DNA of 64,000 bases, taken from assembly GCF_015767275.1 (NCBI RefSeq), contig NZ_JADWMY010000001.1:1236262-1300261 (forward strand), read 5' to 3'. Shown here in pieces: positions 18,302 through 27,952 of the stretch. Origin of the DNA: Herbaspirillum sp. AP02. GTDB taxonomy: Bacteria > Pseudomonadota > Gammaproteobacteria > Burkholderiales > Burkholderiaceae_D. Numbering within the stretch: the stretch's first letter is position 1; every line of letters begins with the position of its first letter. The notes under the pieces are model-generated. The model searched no databases. It was not told the DNA's origin and saw only the letters and a list, made by a program, of their open reading frames with translations. The translations under genes and the position numbers were made by a program.

Positions 18302-18685
18302 TTACTCGGCAGCAGCAGCCTTTGCAGCGCGGCTGGGCAGCTTTTCCTTGATACGTGCCGACTTGCCCGAACGTTCGCGCAGGTAGTACAGCTTGGCGCG
18401 ACGCACGTCGCCACGACGCTTGACTTCGATCGAAGCGATCAGCGGCGAGTACAGCTGGAAGGTACGCTCAACGCCTTCACCGGACGAAATCTTGCGCACG
18501 ATGAAGTTGGAATTCAGACCACGGTTGCGGCGGGCGATGACCACGCCTTCGTAGGCCTGGGCGCGCTTGCGGGTGCCTTCAACCACGTTGACGCTGACAA
18601 TCACGGTGTCGCCGGGGGCGAAGTCGGGAATGTTCTTGGCGAGACGCGCGATCTCTTCTTGCTCGAGTTGCTGGATCAGATCCAT
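18302..18685 (-). CDS. rplS: 50S ribosomal protein L19
   Basis: L19 (127 residues) lies at the interface between the 30S and 50S subunits. Sequence landmarks are [28 protein letters not shown] and the C-terminal [18 protein letters not shown]. The start at 18685 gives the normal family length. Last gene of the rpsP-rimM-trmD-rplS operon, 177 bases downstream of trmD, followed by a strong terminator. Confidence 0.97.
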   Translation of the reverse strand: MDLIQQLEQEEIARLAKNIPDFAPGDTVIVSVNVVEGTRKRAQAYEGVVIARRNRGLNSNFIVRKISSGEGVERTFQLYSPLIASIEVKRRGDVRRAKLYYLRERSGKSARIKEKLPSRAAKAAAAE

Positions 18686-18862
18686 TTTTTGCTCCTGTAA
18701 CCATCTTGCCGGCGCCGTTGCCCGAAGGCTGATTGTGTAGCCCGGTAGAGGATGGGGTTTCAAACGCAGCGGCCAGGCCGCTGCACGGTGCGGGTCCATC
18801 GCTGGACCTGCGGTACTGCTGGTACGACTTCGATTTGGCGGACTGCATGCCGGCGATACTGA

Positions 18863-19621
18863 CTACGGCTGTTGCAGGCTGCTCAGAAACTTTTCATCGG
18901 TCTTGCTCAACAGGCCCTGCTCCCTGGCCCTGACGATCAGATCGGGGCGCTTGGTCAAGGTGGCTTCCAGCGCACGCTGCCGACGCCATTTCTGGATCTC
19001 GGCATGGTGCCCCCCCAACAGGATGGCGGGCACCGGCTCACCTTCATAGACTTCCGGACGCGTGTAATGCGGCGAATCCAGCAGCCCGTTGACGAAGCTG
19101 TCTTCCACGGCCGAGGCGCTATCGTTGAGCGCACCCGGCAATAGCCGGATCACTGCATCCATCAGCGCCATGGCTGGCAGTTCGCCGCCGGAAAGCACGA
19201 AATCACCGATGCTGATTTCTTCGTCCACGCACTTGTCGAGCAAGCGCTGGTCGATGGCTTCATAGCGGCCGCACAGCAACACGGCCCCGCTATCCTGCGA
19301 CAGCCGCACTACACGCTCATGCGTCAGTGGCGCACCTTGCGGCGACAGGTAGATCACCCGTGGCTTGTCCAGACCCAGCGTCTGCTGGCGCGCCTGGGCA
19401 GCCTCGATGGCCGCCTGCAGGGGCTTGGCCAGCATCACCATGCCGGGACCACCCCCATAGGGACGGTCATCCACGGTGCGATGGTTGTCGGTCGTGAATT
19501 CACGTGGATTCCACAGCGACAAGCCCCAGCGCTTCTGCTCCAGCGCCCGGCGGGTAATGCCGGATTGCGTCAGCGCGGCAAACATTTCGGGAAACAGAGT
19601 GACGACATCAAACTGCATCAC
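18863..19621 (-). CDS. trmD: tRNA (guanine37-N1)-methyltransferase
   Basis: TrmD (252 residues) methylates G37 next to the anticodon of tRNAs reading CNN codons and prevents frameshifting. The SPOUT-fold trefoil knot motifs [22 protein letters not shown] and [16 protein letters not shown] are intact. MQFD at 19618 is an alternative start. Third gene of the ribosomal operon, 81 bases after rimM. Confidence 0.97.
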   Translation of the reverse strand: MMQFDVVTLFPEMFAALTQSGITRRALEQKRWGLSLWNPREFTTDNHRTVDDRPYGGGPGMVMLAKPLQAAIEAAQARQQTLGLDKPRVIYLSPQGAPLTHERVVRLSQDSGAVLLCGRYEAIDQRLLDKCVDEEISIGDFVLSGGELPAMALMDAVIRLLPGALNDSASAVEDSFVNGLLDSPHYTRPEVYEGEPVPAILLGGHHAEIQKWRRQRALEATLTKRPDLIVRAREQGLLSKTDEKFLSSLQQP

Positions 19622-19702
19622 GCCTCCATTTCCAGGTAACTCTCGACATCGACCAGGGCGGAAAAGAAAAACTGACCTTGGCGGTCAGTAGTTCTCCAAC
19701 AT

Positions 19703-20317
19703 TCAGTAATCCTTGCCCCAGTCGACGACAATCTTCTTGTCCTTCGGCAGTACCGTCTTGACGAACTGGTCGACGAACGGAATCAGCATCTCAGGCGCAG
19801 CCACGGACTTCTCCCTGGCGCCCTTCCTGGGCTTTGCTTCGGCAGCATCTTCGGGCTCGACCGCAGTTTCCTGCGTCGGAGCCGTCACCTTCAGGATGGG
19901 ATGGGCGCCGTTGTCCATCATGTCGGACACCACGCCCAGCTGTTCACCCTGGAGATTTTCCACCGCCGAGCCGATCAGATCGACCCAGTAGAATTCATTG
20001 TCATCCAGCACCGGGAAGTGCTTGCGGGAGATGGAGACCACCGTTCCCTTCATCGCTTCGGCCGCATTGCGGTCGGCTACCCCGGTCAGGCGCGCGACGA
20101 TATCGCCGCTATGCCCCTTGGACTGCATGACATCGACGTCCTGCTTGGGCTGGCCGGATTTCTCCAGCCACCAGGTCTTGGCATTCAACAAGGCATCCGC
20201 TTCCGAAGAATAGGGACGCACGCGAATCCAGCCCTGGATTCCGTAGGCTCCTATCACATGGCCGACGGTCACGAGATCGTCGGGTGCGGAGAAACCCGCC
20301 GGGGCTGGATAAGTCAT
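19703..20317 (-). CDS. rimM: 16S rRNA processing protein RimM
   Basis: RimM (204 residues from ATG 20317) assists maturation of the 30S head with S19. The N-terminal beta-barrel begins DDLVTVGHVIGAYGIQGWIR and the C-terminal PRC barrel has NEFYWVDLIGSAVENLQGE. The C-terminal region has a charged insert (EPEDAAEAKPRKGAREK) before the conserved PFVDQFVKTV. A GTG at 20341 would add eight residues; neither start has a strong ribosome binding site. Confidence 0.95.
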   Translation of the reverse strand: MTYPAPAGFSAPDDLVTVGHVIGAYGIQGWIRVRPYSSEADALLNAKTWWLEKSGQPKQDVDVMQSKGHSGDIVARLTGVADRNAAEAMKGTVVSISRKHFPVLDDNEFYWVDLIGSAVENLQGEQLGVVSDMMDNGAHPILKVTAPTQETAVEPEDAAEAKPRKGAREKSVAAPEMLIPFVDQFVKTVLPKDKKIVVDWGKDY

Positions 20318-20390
20318 GAGTACGCCAGACCTGTTCTTCACACTTGCGCCACGACAGGTCGCAGCGCTGGATCAGACAGGAAAAACTTGA

Positions 20391-20645
20391 TCAGGCAGCA
20401 GCCTTGGTACCAGCTTGGGCAACCAGGCGAGCAACGGTCGGCGACAGTTGTGCGCCAACGCCTTGCCAGTGAGCCAGGCGGTCAGCAGCGATACGCACTG
20501 CTTCTTCCTTGCCCGAGGCAACCGGGTTGTAGAAGCCGATGCGCTCGATGAAACGGCCATCGCGACGATTGCGCGAGTCGGTTGCAACGATGTTGTAGAA
20601 GGGGCGCTTCTTGGCGCCGCCACGAGCTAAACGAATAACGACCAT
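20391..20645 (-). CDS. rpsP: 30S ribosomal protein S16
   Basis: S16 (84 residues) is a primary assembly protein of the small subunit. The start [20 protein letters not shown] is diagnostic, and GFYNP and the LSPTVARL region follow. It is the first gene of rpsP-rimM-trmD-rplS; the operon promoter must lie upstream in 20646-20949. Confidence 0.97.
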   Translation of the reverse strand: MVVIRLARGGAKKRPFYNIVATDSRNRRDGRFIERIGFYNPVASGKEEAVRIAADRLAHWQGVGAQLSPTVARLVAQAGTKAAA

Positions 20646-20949
20646 AATGGTTCCAGTAAGAATACGGACACGGAAAAGCCGATGATTATAACGGACTTCC
20701 CCACCCTCGGGCAAGCCGCTTGGCGCTTTTGTGCAGTTGACCAACGCAGAAACACGCTAAAAACCTGCGAATCTGATGCCAAATGGCATCAGAACAGCGC
20801 CGCCACCGGCAACCGCGGGCCTTGATGACCTATCCCGGACGCAAGCCCGGTGTGCCAGCGCCTCGGCTATACTGCCCCGATACCCTGACGACAACATTGC
20901 CGGACGCCTCATGCGCCATGGCAACAACCAGAACAAAGAGACAACAGGC
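20646..20949. other. Divergent promoter region between rpsP and the TM2 protein gene
   Basis: About 300 bases between divergent genes. It must contain the promoter of the ribosomal operon on the minus strand and that of the TM2 gene on the plus strand. An in-frame ATG at 20911 could extend the TM2 protein by 13 residues. No recognisable riboswitch or hairpin stands out. Confidence 0.4.
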
Positions 20950-21372
20950 ATGCCTTCAGCAATCCGCCACAAGAACAAGACCCTGACGACCTTCCTGGCC
21001 ACCGTGGCCGGCAGCATCGGCCTGCACCGCTTCTACCTGTACGGCGGACGCGACCGCTTCGGCTGGCTGCACATCCTGGCCATTCCGCTGTCGCTGGGCC
21101 TGATGGCGGCGCAACCGGAAGCTCCCTGGCTGTTCACTGCCCTGCCCTTCGTGCTATCCGCGCTGATCGCCTGCCTGGAAGCGCTGGTGATCGGTCTCAC
21201 GCCTGACGAGAAATGGGATGCCCGGCACAATGCGGGCAGTGGCAAGACCTCGGAGTCGCACTGGATACTGGCGGTGATCCTGGTGCTCACCGTCGGCCTG
21301 GGCGCCATGGGCGTGATCGCCCTGCTGGCGCGCAGCTTCGACCTGCTCTTCACCGGCGGCGCCTTCGGCTGA
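20950..21372 (+). CDS. TM2-domain-like inner membrane protein
   Basis: A 140-residue membrane protein with a TM2-like start: KNKTLTTFLATVAGSIGLHRFYLYG, where the GxxGLHRFYLG-type turn is characteristic of the domain. Two hydrophobic segments flank this loop (FGWLHILAIPLSLGLM, LFTALPFVLSALIACLEALV), and a further one is near the C-terminus (WILAVILVLTVGLGAMGVIALL). Function of stand-alone TM2 proteins is unknown. ATG 20911 is an alternative start. Confidence 0.75.
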   Translation: MPSAIRHKNKTLTTFLATVAGSIGLHRFYLYGGRDRFGWLHILAIPLSLGLMAAQPEAPWLFTALPFVLSALIACLEALVIGLTPDEKWDARHNAGSGKTSESHWILAVILVLTVGLGAMGVIALLARSFDLLFTGGAFG

Positions 21373-21418
21373 ACGCCAGTACGCCTGAACGCCTGAACGC
21401 ACTCCCCAGAAAGACACA

Positions 21419-21452
21419 AGCCCGGAAAACCGCCAGTGCGGCTTTCCGGGCT
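21419..21452. terminator. Hairpin between convergent TM2 and acyl-CoA dehydrogenase genes
   Basis: AGCCCGGAAA pairs with TTTCCGGGCT, with an inner stem ACCGC/GCGG around CAGT. There is no strong T tract on either side, so it may be a weak bidirectional terminator. Confidence 0.5.
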
Positions 21453-21470
21453 GACGACTGACAGGCCGGA

Positions 21471-23255
21471 TCAGAACTGGTCTTCGTCCAGCGCCATCAC
21501 CGCCTGGCCACCCTCGACGATGGCCGTGCGATAGGCCAGCGCCTGCGGCAGGATCTGCTCGGCATAGAAACGCGCCGTGGCCAGCTTGGCTTGGTAGAAC
21601 TTGCTGTCACCCTCGCCGGACTTGAGCCTGGAGGCCGACACCGCCGCCGCGCGCGCCATCTGCCAGCCGCCCAGCACCACGCCGGCCATCTTCAGGTAAG
21701 GCACGCTGCCGGCGAAAACCGCCTTGATGTCGCCCTTGACGTTGCCCACCACATAATCGACCACCTGTTCCAACGCATCGGCGGCCTCGGCCAGCCGCGT
21801 GGCGATGGGCTGCAATTGCGCATCGCCCTGCAACTCGGACACGGTCTGACGCACCTGACCCAGGATGCCCTTGGCCACTGCGCCACCATCGCGGGTGGTC
21901 TTGCGGCCGACCAGGTCATTGGCCTGGATGGCCGTAGTGCCCTCGTAGATCGGCAGGATGCGGGCATCGCGGTAATACTGCGCAGCGCCGGTCTCTTCGA
22001 TGAAGCCCATGCCGCCATGCACCTGCACACCGGTGGAAGTGACATCGATGGACAGCTCGGTGATCCAGCCCTTGACGATGGGCACCAGGTATTCATAGAA
22101 AGCCTGATTGGCCTTGCGGGTGGCGTCGTCGTCGCTGAAATGGGCGGCATCCGAGGTGGCCGCGGCCACGTAGGCCAGCGCACGCGCCGCCTCGATCTGG
22201 GCGCGCATGGACATGAGCATGCGGCGCACGTCCGGCTGGCGGATGATGGCCACCGGCCCCGGCGAGCCTGCCAGGTCCCGCGACTGCACGCGGTCGCGGG
22301 CGTAGGCCACCGCCTGTTGATAGGCGCGCTCCGACACCGACAGACCCTGGATGCCCACGGCGAAGCGCGCCGCGTTCATCATGATGAACATGTATTCCAG
22401 GCCGCGATTCTCTTCGCCCACCAGCGTGCCGATAGCGCCACCATGGTCGCCGAACTGCAGCACGGCCGTCGGGCTGGCCTTGATGCCCAGCTTGTGTTCG
22501 ATGGACACGCAATGCACGTCGTTGCGCTCGCCCAGCGAACCATCGGCATTGACCAGGAACTTGGGCACGACGAACAGCGAAATCCCCTTCACGCCTTCGG
22601 GTGCATTGGGGGTACGGGCCAGCACCAGATGGACGATGTTCTCGGCCATGTCGTGCTCACCGTAGGTGATGAAGATCTTGGTGCCGAAGAGCTTGTAGGT
22701 ACCATCCCCTTCCGGCACGGCGCGGGTACGCACCAGCGCCAGGTCGGAGCCGGCCTGCGGCTCGGTCAGGTTCATGGTGCCGGTCCACTTGCCGGAGATG
22801 AAGTTGGCGATGAAGGTTTCCTTCTGCTGCTGGGTACCGGCCGTCATCAGCGCCTCGATGGTGCCATCGGTCAACAGCGGGCACAGCGCGAAGGACAGGT
22901 TGGCCGAGTTCAGCATCTCGATGCAAGGTGTGGCCAGCAGCTTGGGCAGGCCTTGTCCACCAAACTCCACCGGGTGCTGCACACCTTGCCAGCCGGCCTC
23001 GCCGAACTGCCGGAAGGCTTCCTTGAATCCAGGGCTGGTAGTCACCTTGCCATCGGCCCAGGAACTGGGTTGCTTGTCGGCCGGGTGATTCAGCGGGGCG
23101 ATCACTTCGCTGCAGAACCTGGCGTTTTCCTCCAGGATGGCCTCGGCCGTCTCTGGCGTGGCATCGTCGCAGCCGGGCAGCGCATTGACGGCAGCCAGGC
23201 CGGCCAGTTCGTTCATGACGAACAACATATCCTTCACGGGCGCGGTGTAACTCAT
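21471..23255 (-). CDS. Acyl-CoA dehydrogenase (long form with C-terminal extension)
   Basis: A 594-residue flavoprotein, longer than the usual 380 residues; family members with this extra C-terminal domain include 3-methylmercaptopropionyl-CoA dehydrogenase (DmdC) and other broad acyl-CoA oxidants. Conserved segments include MNLTEPQAGSDL, the FAD-binding KIFITYGEHD and the catalytic-end GGMGFIEETGAAQYYRDARI followed by IYEGTTAIQANDLVGRK. ATG 23255 is preferred over 23261. Electrons go to ETF, and the etfA/etfB genes lie directly upstream on the same strand. The terminator at 23305-23327 separates their messages. Substrate cannot be told. Confidence 0.88.
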   Translation of the reverse strand: MSYTAPVKDMLFVMNELAGLAAVNALPGCDDATPETAEAILEENARFCSEVIAPLNHPADKQPSSWADGKVTTSPGFKEAFRQFGEAGWQGVQHPVEFGGQGLPKLLATPCIEMLNSANLSFALCPLLTDGTIEALMTAGTQQQKETFIANFISGKWTGTMNLTEPQAGSDLALVRTRAVPEGDGTYKLFGTKIFITYGEHDMAENIVHLVLARTPNAPEGVKGISLFVVPKFLVNADGSLGERNDVHCVSIEHKLGIKASPTAVLQFGDHGGAIGTLVGEENRGLEYMFIMMNAARFAVGIQGLSVSERAYQQAVAYARDRVQSRDLAGSPGPVAIIRQPDVRRMLMSMRAQIEAARALAYVAAATSDAAHFSDDDATRKANQAFYEYLVPIVKGWITELSIDVTSTGVQVHGGMGFIEETGAAQYYRDARILPIYEGTTAIQANDLVGRKTTRDGGAVAKGILGQVRQTVSELQGDAQLQPIATRLAEAADALEQVVDYVVGNVKGDIKAVFAGSVPYLKMAGVVLGGWQMARAAAVSASRLKSGEGDSKFYQAKLATARFYAEQILPQALAYRTAIVEGGQAVMALDEDQF

Positions 23256-23304
23256 CTCCAACCTCCAATAGGGAACGCTCTTGCGGCATTCCTTGCTTGC
23301 ATGA

Positions 23305-23327
23305 AAACACCCCGGCGAAAGCCGGGG
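23305..23327 (-). terminator. Terminator of etfBA
   Basis: CCCCGGC and GCCGGGG arms with a four-base loop, followed in the minus direction by TGTTTTC, about 25 bases after the etfA stop. Confidence 0.75.
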
Positions 23328-23349
23328 CGGATACTGCTATGCGGGGTGA

Positions 23350-24279
23350 TCAACCGAGCTGCTTGACCAGCTCCGGCACGACCTCGAAGAGGTCGCCCAC
23401 CAGGCCGTAATCGGCCACCGAGAAGATCGGCGCTTCCTCGTCCTTGTTGATGGCGACGATGACCTTGGAGTCCTTCATCCCGGCCAGATGCTGGATCGCG
23501 CCGGAGATACCGACGGCAATGTACAGCTGCGGCGCCACGATCTTGCCGGTCTGGCCGACCTGCCAGTCGTTGGGCACGTAACCCGCATCCACAGCGGCGC
23601 GGGAGGCACCCATGGCGGCATTCAACTTGTCGGCCAGCGGTTCCAGGATCTTGAAGCTTTCCGACGAGCCCATGCCGCGGCCACCGGAGACGATGATCTT
23701 GGCGGCGGTCAGCTCAGGACGATCCGACTTGGCGACCTCACGGCCGACGAAGCTGGACTTGCCCGAATCGGCCACCGCCGGGATGCTCTCCACGGCCGCC
23801 GAACCACCTTGTGCAGCCGCATCGAAACCGGTGGTACGCACAGTGATGACCTTGATCGCATCGGTCGATTGCACGGTCGCGATGGCGTTGCCGGCGTAGA
23901 TCGGACGCTCGAAGGTATCCGGCGAGTCGACCTTGGTGATCTCCGAAATCTGACCCACGTCCAGGCGGGCGGCCACGCGCGGCAGGATGTTCTTGCCGTA
24001 GGCGGTAGCGGGCGCCAGGATGTGGCTGTAATCCTTGGCAATGGCCAGGACCTGTTCGGCCACGTTCTCGGCCAGGCCATCGGCAAATTGCGCGCCATCG
24101 GCCAACAGGACCTTGGCCACACCGGCGACTTGCGCAACGGCGTCGGCCACGGCCTTGGCATTGGAACCGGCCACCAGCACGTGGACGTCACCACCGGCCT
24201 GCACGGCGGCGGTGATGGTGTTGAGGGTGCTGCCCTTGAGGCTGGCGTTGTCGTGTTCGGCAATAACGAGTGCGGTCAT
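23350..24279 (-). CDS. etfA: Electron transfer flavoprotein alpha subunit
   Basis: EtfA (309 residues) binds FAD and passes electrons from acyl-CoA dehydrogenases to ETF-ubiquinone oxidoreductase. The C-terminal FAD domain is complete: [53 protein letters not shown] and the final [20 protein letters not shown]. It starts 2 bases after the etfB stop, so the subunits are translationally coupled. Confidence 0.96.
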   Translation of the reverse strand: MTALVIAEHDNASLKGSTLNTITAAVQAGGDVHVLVAGSNAKAVADAVAQVAGVAKVLLADGAQFADGLAENVAEQVLAIAKDYSHILAPATAYGKNILPRVAARLDVGQISEITKVDSPDTFERPIYAGNAIATVQSTDAIKVITVRTTGFDAAAQGGSAAVESIPAVADSGKSSFVGREVAKSDRPELTAAKIIVSGGRGMGSSESFKILEPLADKLNAAMGASRAAVDAGYVPNDWQVGQTGKIVAPQLYIAVGISGAIQHLAGMKDSKVIVAINKDEEAPIFSVADYGLVGDLFEVVPELVKQLG

Positions 24280-24281
24280 GA

Positions 24282-25037
24282 TCAGATCACCTTGGCTTCA
24301 TTTTTCAGTTTGGCGACCAGGGTCGCGACATCCGGCACCTTCACGCCGGCGCTGCGCTTGGCCGGCTCGGTGACCTTGAGCGTCTTCACGCGCGGGGTGA
24401 CGTCCACGCCCAGTTCCTCGGGCTTGACGGTGTCCAGTTGCTTCTTCTTGGCCTTCATGATGTTGGGCAGCGTCACATAACGCGGCTCGTTCAGGCGCAG
24501 GTCGGTGGTGATGATGGCCGGCAGGGTCAGGGCCAGGGTTTCCAGGCCGCCGTCCACTTCGCGGGTCACGCTGACCTTGCCGTCTTCCAGCACGACCTTG
24601 GAGGCGAAGGTGGCTTGCGGCCAGCCCAGCAGGGCCGCCAGCATCTGGCCGGTCTGGTTGCAGTCGTCATCGATGGCCTGCTTGCCCAGGATGATCAGCT
24701 GCGGCTGCTCCTTCTCGGCCAGCGCCTTGAGGATCTTGGCCACGGCCAGCGGTTGCAGTTCCACATCGGCACCGACTTCGGCCAGGATGCCGCGATCGGC
24801 ACCAATGGCCATGGCGGTGCGCAGGGTTTCCTGGCACTGGGTGACGCCGGCGGAAACGGCGATCACCTCGGTGACCTTGCCGCCTTCCTTGAGGCGCACG
24901 GCTTCTTCCACCGCGATTTCGTCAAACGGGTTCATCGACATCTTGACGTTGGCGATATCGACGCCGCTGCCGTCACTCTTGACGCGCACCTTGACGTTGT
25001 AATCCACGACGCGCTTGACTGGTACTAATACTTTCAT
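24282..25037 (-). CDS. etfB: Electron transfer flavoprotein beta subunit
   Basis: EtfB (251 residues) is the AMP-binding partner of EtfA. Landmarks are [36 protein letters not shown], the ETF beta signature region [27 protein letters not shown], and the C-terminal arm wrapping onto EtfA. First gene of the etfBA unit; the 220-base AT-rich stretch upstream carries its promoter. Confidence 0.96.
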   Translation of the reverse strand: MKVLVPVKRVVDYNVKVRVKSDGSGVDIANVKMSMNPFDEIAVEEAVRLKEGGKVTEVIAVSAGVTQCQETLRTAMAIGADRGILAEVGADVELQPLAVAKILKALAEKEQPQLIILGKQAIDDDCNQTGQMLAALLGWPQATFASKVVLEDGKVSVTREVDGGLETLALTLPAIITTDLRLNEPRYVTLPNIMKAKKKQLDTVKPEELGVDVTPRVKTLKVTEPAKRSAGVKVPDVATLVAKLKNEAKVI

Positions 25038-25257
25038 CGCATGGCCCTTGCAAAAAGGAATTGACGTAAACGTAAACTTCCGCAGGATTATAAAAGCAAA
25101 ACGAACTGCCTACCGTTTTTTAGCACGATCGTTCTTTTTAATGTTCGCAGCATACACCAAAGATTCACGTGAACGGAAGAGGAAAGGCTGCATAAGTGAA
25201 AAAAACTTCATGCAGCGGAATCGCCCGGAAACATACCTCCGGGCAATATCCGTGGGA
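25038..25257. other. Intergenic region between kguD and etfB
   Basis: AT-rich compared with neighbours, and both flanking genes read leftward, so it holds the etfB promoter and the end of the kgu operon. A hairpin with 7-base arms (GCCCGGA/TCCGGGC, 25223-25244) just beyond the kguD stop may help terminate that transcript, though no T tract follows. A second imperfect stem-loop pairs GCTGCAT with ATGCAGC (25187-25216). Confidence 0.45.
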
Positions 25258-26217
25258 TCAGACTGCCAGGTGGGGAACCGGTTCGCCGTGCAGGCCGGCA
25301 ATCAGGTTGGTGACGGCCAGTTCGGCCATGGCCAGGCGGGTTTCATGGGTGGCCGAACCGATGTGGGGCAAGGCCACCACGTTCGACAATGTCAGCAGGG
25401 GCGACTCGACTGGCAGCGGCTCGACCTCGAACACATCCAGGCCGGCGCCGTAGATGGTCTTGTCCTGCAGCGCCCGGATCAGCGCCGCCTCATCGACGAT
25501 ACGACCCCGCGAGGCATTGATGAAGATGGCACTGCGCTTCATCATCCCGAATTCGCGCGCGCCGATCATGCGCTCGGTGGCGGGCGTCAATGGCAGCATC
25601 AGGCAGACGAAATCGGCCTGCGCCAGCAGCTCTTCCTTGCTGACATAACGCACATCGAGTTCGCGCTCGGCCTCGGGATTGGGGCGGGTATTGTGATACA
25701 GGATGGGCATGCCGAAACCATGATGCGCCCGGCGCGCCACCGCGCTGCCGATGCGTCCCATGCCGATCAGGCCTAGGGTCTTGCCGTGCACGTTCACGCC
25801 GAACTGGGCCTCGCCGATACTGCCCTTCCACTGACCGGCCTTGACGTACCCGGCCAGCTCCACCACCCGGCGGGCGGTGGACAGGATCAGGGCAAAGATG
25901 GTGTCGGCGGTCGCCTCGGTCAGCACGCCGGGCGTATGCGCCAGCATCAGGCCGCGCTGGCGGAAATAATCCAGGTCGAAATTATCGACCCCGACCGAGA
26001 TGGTGGAGGCGATCTTCAACTCCGGCGCGCCCTCCAGCATGGCATTGGTGATTGGCAGGCTGGCCCCGATCATGCCGTGCGCGGTCTTGAGCGCGGCGAT
26101 GAAGTCGGCACGATTGGCCTCGGTGACGCGGTCGAACCAGCTCACGTCGAACGCCGACTGCAGCCGCTGCGCCAACGCTTCGGGCAATTTCTTGTAGACC
26201 ACTACACGCTGCTTCAT
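25258..26217 (-). CDS. kguD: D-2-hydroxyacid dehydrogenase, probable 2-ketogluconate(-6-P) reductase
   Basis: A 319-residue NAD(P)-dependent dehydrogenase of the GhrB/TkrA/KguD group. The nucleotide-binding motif is LGLIGMGRIGSAVARRAH. Catalytic Arg is in NASRGRIVDEAAL, Glu in DVFEVEPLP, and His in PHIGSATHETR. In Pseudomonas kguEKTD, KguD reduces 2-keto-6-phosphogluconate to 6-phosphogluconate; the gene set here (PfkB kinase, epimerase-like gene, LacI regulator) matches that system. Glyoxylate/hydroxypyruvate reductase is the main alternative, since sequence alone does not separate these. Last gene of the operon, 35 bases after kguK. Confidence 0.82.
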   Translation of the reverse strand: MKQRVVVYKKLPEALAQRLQSAFDVSWFDRVTEANRADFIAALKTAHGMIGASLPITNAMLEGAPELKIASTISVGVDNFDLDYFRQRGLMLAHTPGVLTEATADTIFALILSTARRVVELAGYVKAGQWKGSIGEAQFGVNVHGKTLGLIGMGRIGSAVARRAHHGFGMPILYHNTRPNPEAERELDVRYVSKEELLAQADFVCLMLPLTPATERMIGAREFGMMKRSAIFINASRGRIVDEAALIRALQDKTIYGAGLDVFEVEPLPVESPLLTLSNVVALPHIGSATHETRLAMAELAVTNLIAGLHGEPVPHLAV

Positions 26218-26252
26218 CGTATTTCCTGTTTGTTGAAACCTGGCGGAGGGCA

Positions 26253-27197
26253 CTAGGCCGAAGCCGCCTCCAGCTCGGCCCGCGTGGGCAGGCCTTCCAT
26301 ATCGCCCACCACCTGGATGGCGAAGGCACCGATGCGGTTGCCCCGCATCACCGCCTGCTCCACCGGCAAGCCTTCCAGCATGCCGCTGATCACGCCCACG
26401 GCAAAGCCGTCACCGGCCCCCACGGTGTCGACCACTTCCTTGACCGCGACGCCGACCACCCTGCCCTCGCCCTGCGCATTGCGCCAGTAGGCGCCTTCTG
26501 CACCCAGCTTGATGACCACCATCTGCACGCCGCGTTCGAGATAGAAGGCGGCGATATCGCGCGCCTCGCAGTGGCCGGTCAGAATCCTGCCTTCGGCCAG
26601 GCCCGGCAACACCCAGTCAGCCTTGAAGGCCAACGCATTCAACTGCTGCGCCATCACTTCCTGCGAAGGCCATAGCATGGGCCGCAGGTTGGGGTCGAAG
26701 GAAATCGTCTTGCCCTGGTTGCGCATGAAGTCCATCGCATGATGGGCAAACGCCATGGTGCTGGCCGACAGCGCCGGTGCAATGCCGGTGGCATGCAAGT
26801 GCCGCGCCGCGCCGAAGTAGTCGGCATCGAAATCAGCCAGCGACAGATGACTGGCCGCCGAGCCCTTGCGGTAATACTCGATGGCCGGATCGGCCCCATC
26901 CACGGCCTTGGCCTTCAACTGGATGGCGGTACGGAATTCACTGTCGGTCAGTACACGACTGACATCCACGCCCTCCTGCGCCACCCGCTGGCGGATGAAA
27001 CGCCCGAAGGCATCATTGCCCACCCGGCTGGCCCAGCCCACCTTCAGGCCCAGGCGCGCCAGCCCGATGGCCACATTGGTCTCGGCCCCGGCCAGGCGGC
27101 GCGTGTATTTTTCCACTTCCTCGAAGGGGCCGACCTCATCGGCCACCAGCAGTGCCAGGGCTTCACCCCAGGTCACCACATCCAGTTGCATCGTCAT
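26253..27197 (-). CDS. kguK: PfkB-family sugar-acid kinase, probable 2-ketogluconokinase
   Basis: A 314-residue ribokinase-fold kinase. The N-terminal glycine motif region is RRLAGAETNVAIGLARLG, and the ATP/anion-hole signature with catalytic Asp is DTVGAGDGFAVGVISGML. KdgK-like features such as FDPNLRPMLWPS are present, so phosphorylation of 2-keto-3-deoxygluconate is an alternative. Its neighbours favour 2-ketogluconate: the kguE-like gene ends 11 bases upstream and the kguD-like reductase follows. The start at 27197 is ATG ACG ATG; the second ATG (27191) is equally possible. Confidence 0.82.
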   Translation of the reverse strand: MTMQLDVVTWGEALALLVADEVGPFEEVEKYTRRLAGAETNVAIGLARLGLKVGWASRVGNDAFGRFIRQRVAQEGVDVSRVLTDSEFRTAIQLKAKAVDGADPAIEYYRKGSAASHLSLADFDADYFGAARHLHATGIAPALSASTMAFAHHAMDFMRNQGKTISFDPNLRPMLWPSQEVMAQQLNALAFKADWVLPGLAEGRILTGHCEARDIAAFYLERGVQMVVIKLGAEGAYWRNAQGEGRVVGVAVKEVVDTVGAGDGFAVGVISGMLEGLPVEQAVMRGNRIGAFAIQVVGDMEGLPTRAELEAASA

Positions 27198-27208
27198 TGT
27201 TGTTGTCC

Positions 27209-27952
27209 TCAGACTGCCGCCAGCATGGCGACATGGCGGCGCGTGGTCTCTTCCAGATCGCTGCCCACCAGGGGAAATTCGATGGCCCGCAGGATGCCCG
27301 TGGGGAAATGCGCCAGCATGGCCTGCCAGTGGCTGTCCTGCGCCTGCAGCGGCACCGCCTTGAGCTTGCCGCGATCCTCCTGCACGCCCTTGCAATGCAC
27401 GTAACGCACGTGCGGCGCCAGTGAACGCGCGGCGGTCTCGGGATCAACCCCCTGCCAGCGCCAGTTGCCCATGTCGAAGGTCATGCCGAAGGCATAGCCA
27501 TTGCCGGTACACAGCGCCAGGAAGCTGACGATGGGCTCCAGCCGGCCACCTTGCGGAGTCTGGTCGTTTTCCAGCAGGACTTCGATGGGGGCGTGCGAGA
27601 GGAAGCGCAACAGCGACTGCAGATCGCTGCCTGCCGAGAAATGCCCCAGCGACACCTTCAGGAAACGCGCCCCCACCTCTTCGGCCTCGGCCATCGCCTG
27701 GGTCATCTGTTCGTGGTCAAAACGGCCATCGGCGCCGAACAGCTCCAGCGGTGCCGAATACACCGCGAACAGCTTGTGCTGCGCCAGCAGCTCACGCAGC
27801 GCCGTCAGGTCCTGCGGCCCATCGAACAGCTCGCGTCGTATCTCCAGACCCGCCGCCCCGGCCGCCGCCACCATCGGCACCAGATCGGCATGGCCGACCC
27901 GTCGCACCAGGTCGGCGCCATAGGCCGAAGCAGCGACCAGGACCGGGCTCAC
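27209..27952 (-). CDS. kguE: Sugar-phosphate isomerase/epimerase-like protein, KguE type
   Basis: A 247-residue xylose-isomerase-like TIM barrel. The GTG start at 27952 overlaps the stop of the ABC ATPase gene (GTGA), so translation is coupled; an upstream frame to 28036 lies inside that gene. Barrel motifs with likely metal ligands include GLEIRRELF, FLKVSLGHFS, VLLENDQTPQ, FGMTFDMGNW, YVHCKGV and the C-terminal IEFPLVG. In Pseudomonas the kguE product is an uncharacterised epimerase of the 2-ketogluconate operon, and position between transporter and kinase supports this label. Confidence 0.78.
   Translation of the reverse strand: MSPVLVAASAYGADLVRRVGHADLVPMVAAAGAAGLEIRRELFDGPQDLTALRELLAQHKLFAVYSAPLELFGADGRFDHEQMTQAMAEAEEVGARFLKVSLGHFSAGSDLQSLLRFLSHAPIEVLLENDQTPQGGRLEPIVSFLALCTGNGYAFGMTFDMGNWRWQGVDPETAARSLAPHVRYVHCKGVQEDRGKLKAVPLQAQDSHWQAMLAHFPTGILRAIEFPLVGSDLEETTRRHVAMLAAV

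Noticed and set aside
25273..25287. GGGAACCGGTTCGCC resembling the PtxS-like operator
   Set aside because: It lies in the last codons of kguD, is only partly symmetric, and codes the expected Gly-Glu-Pro-Val; likely chance.
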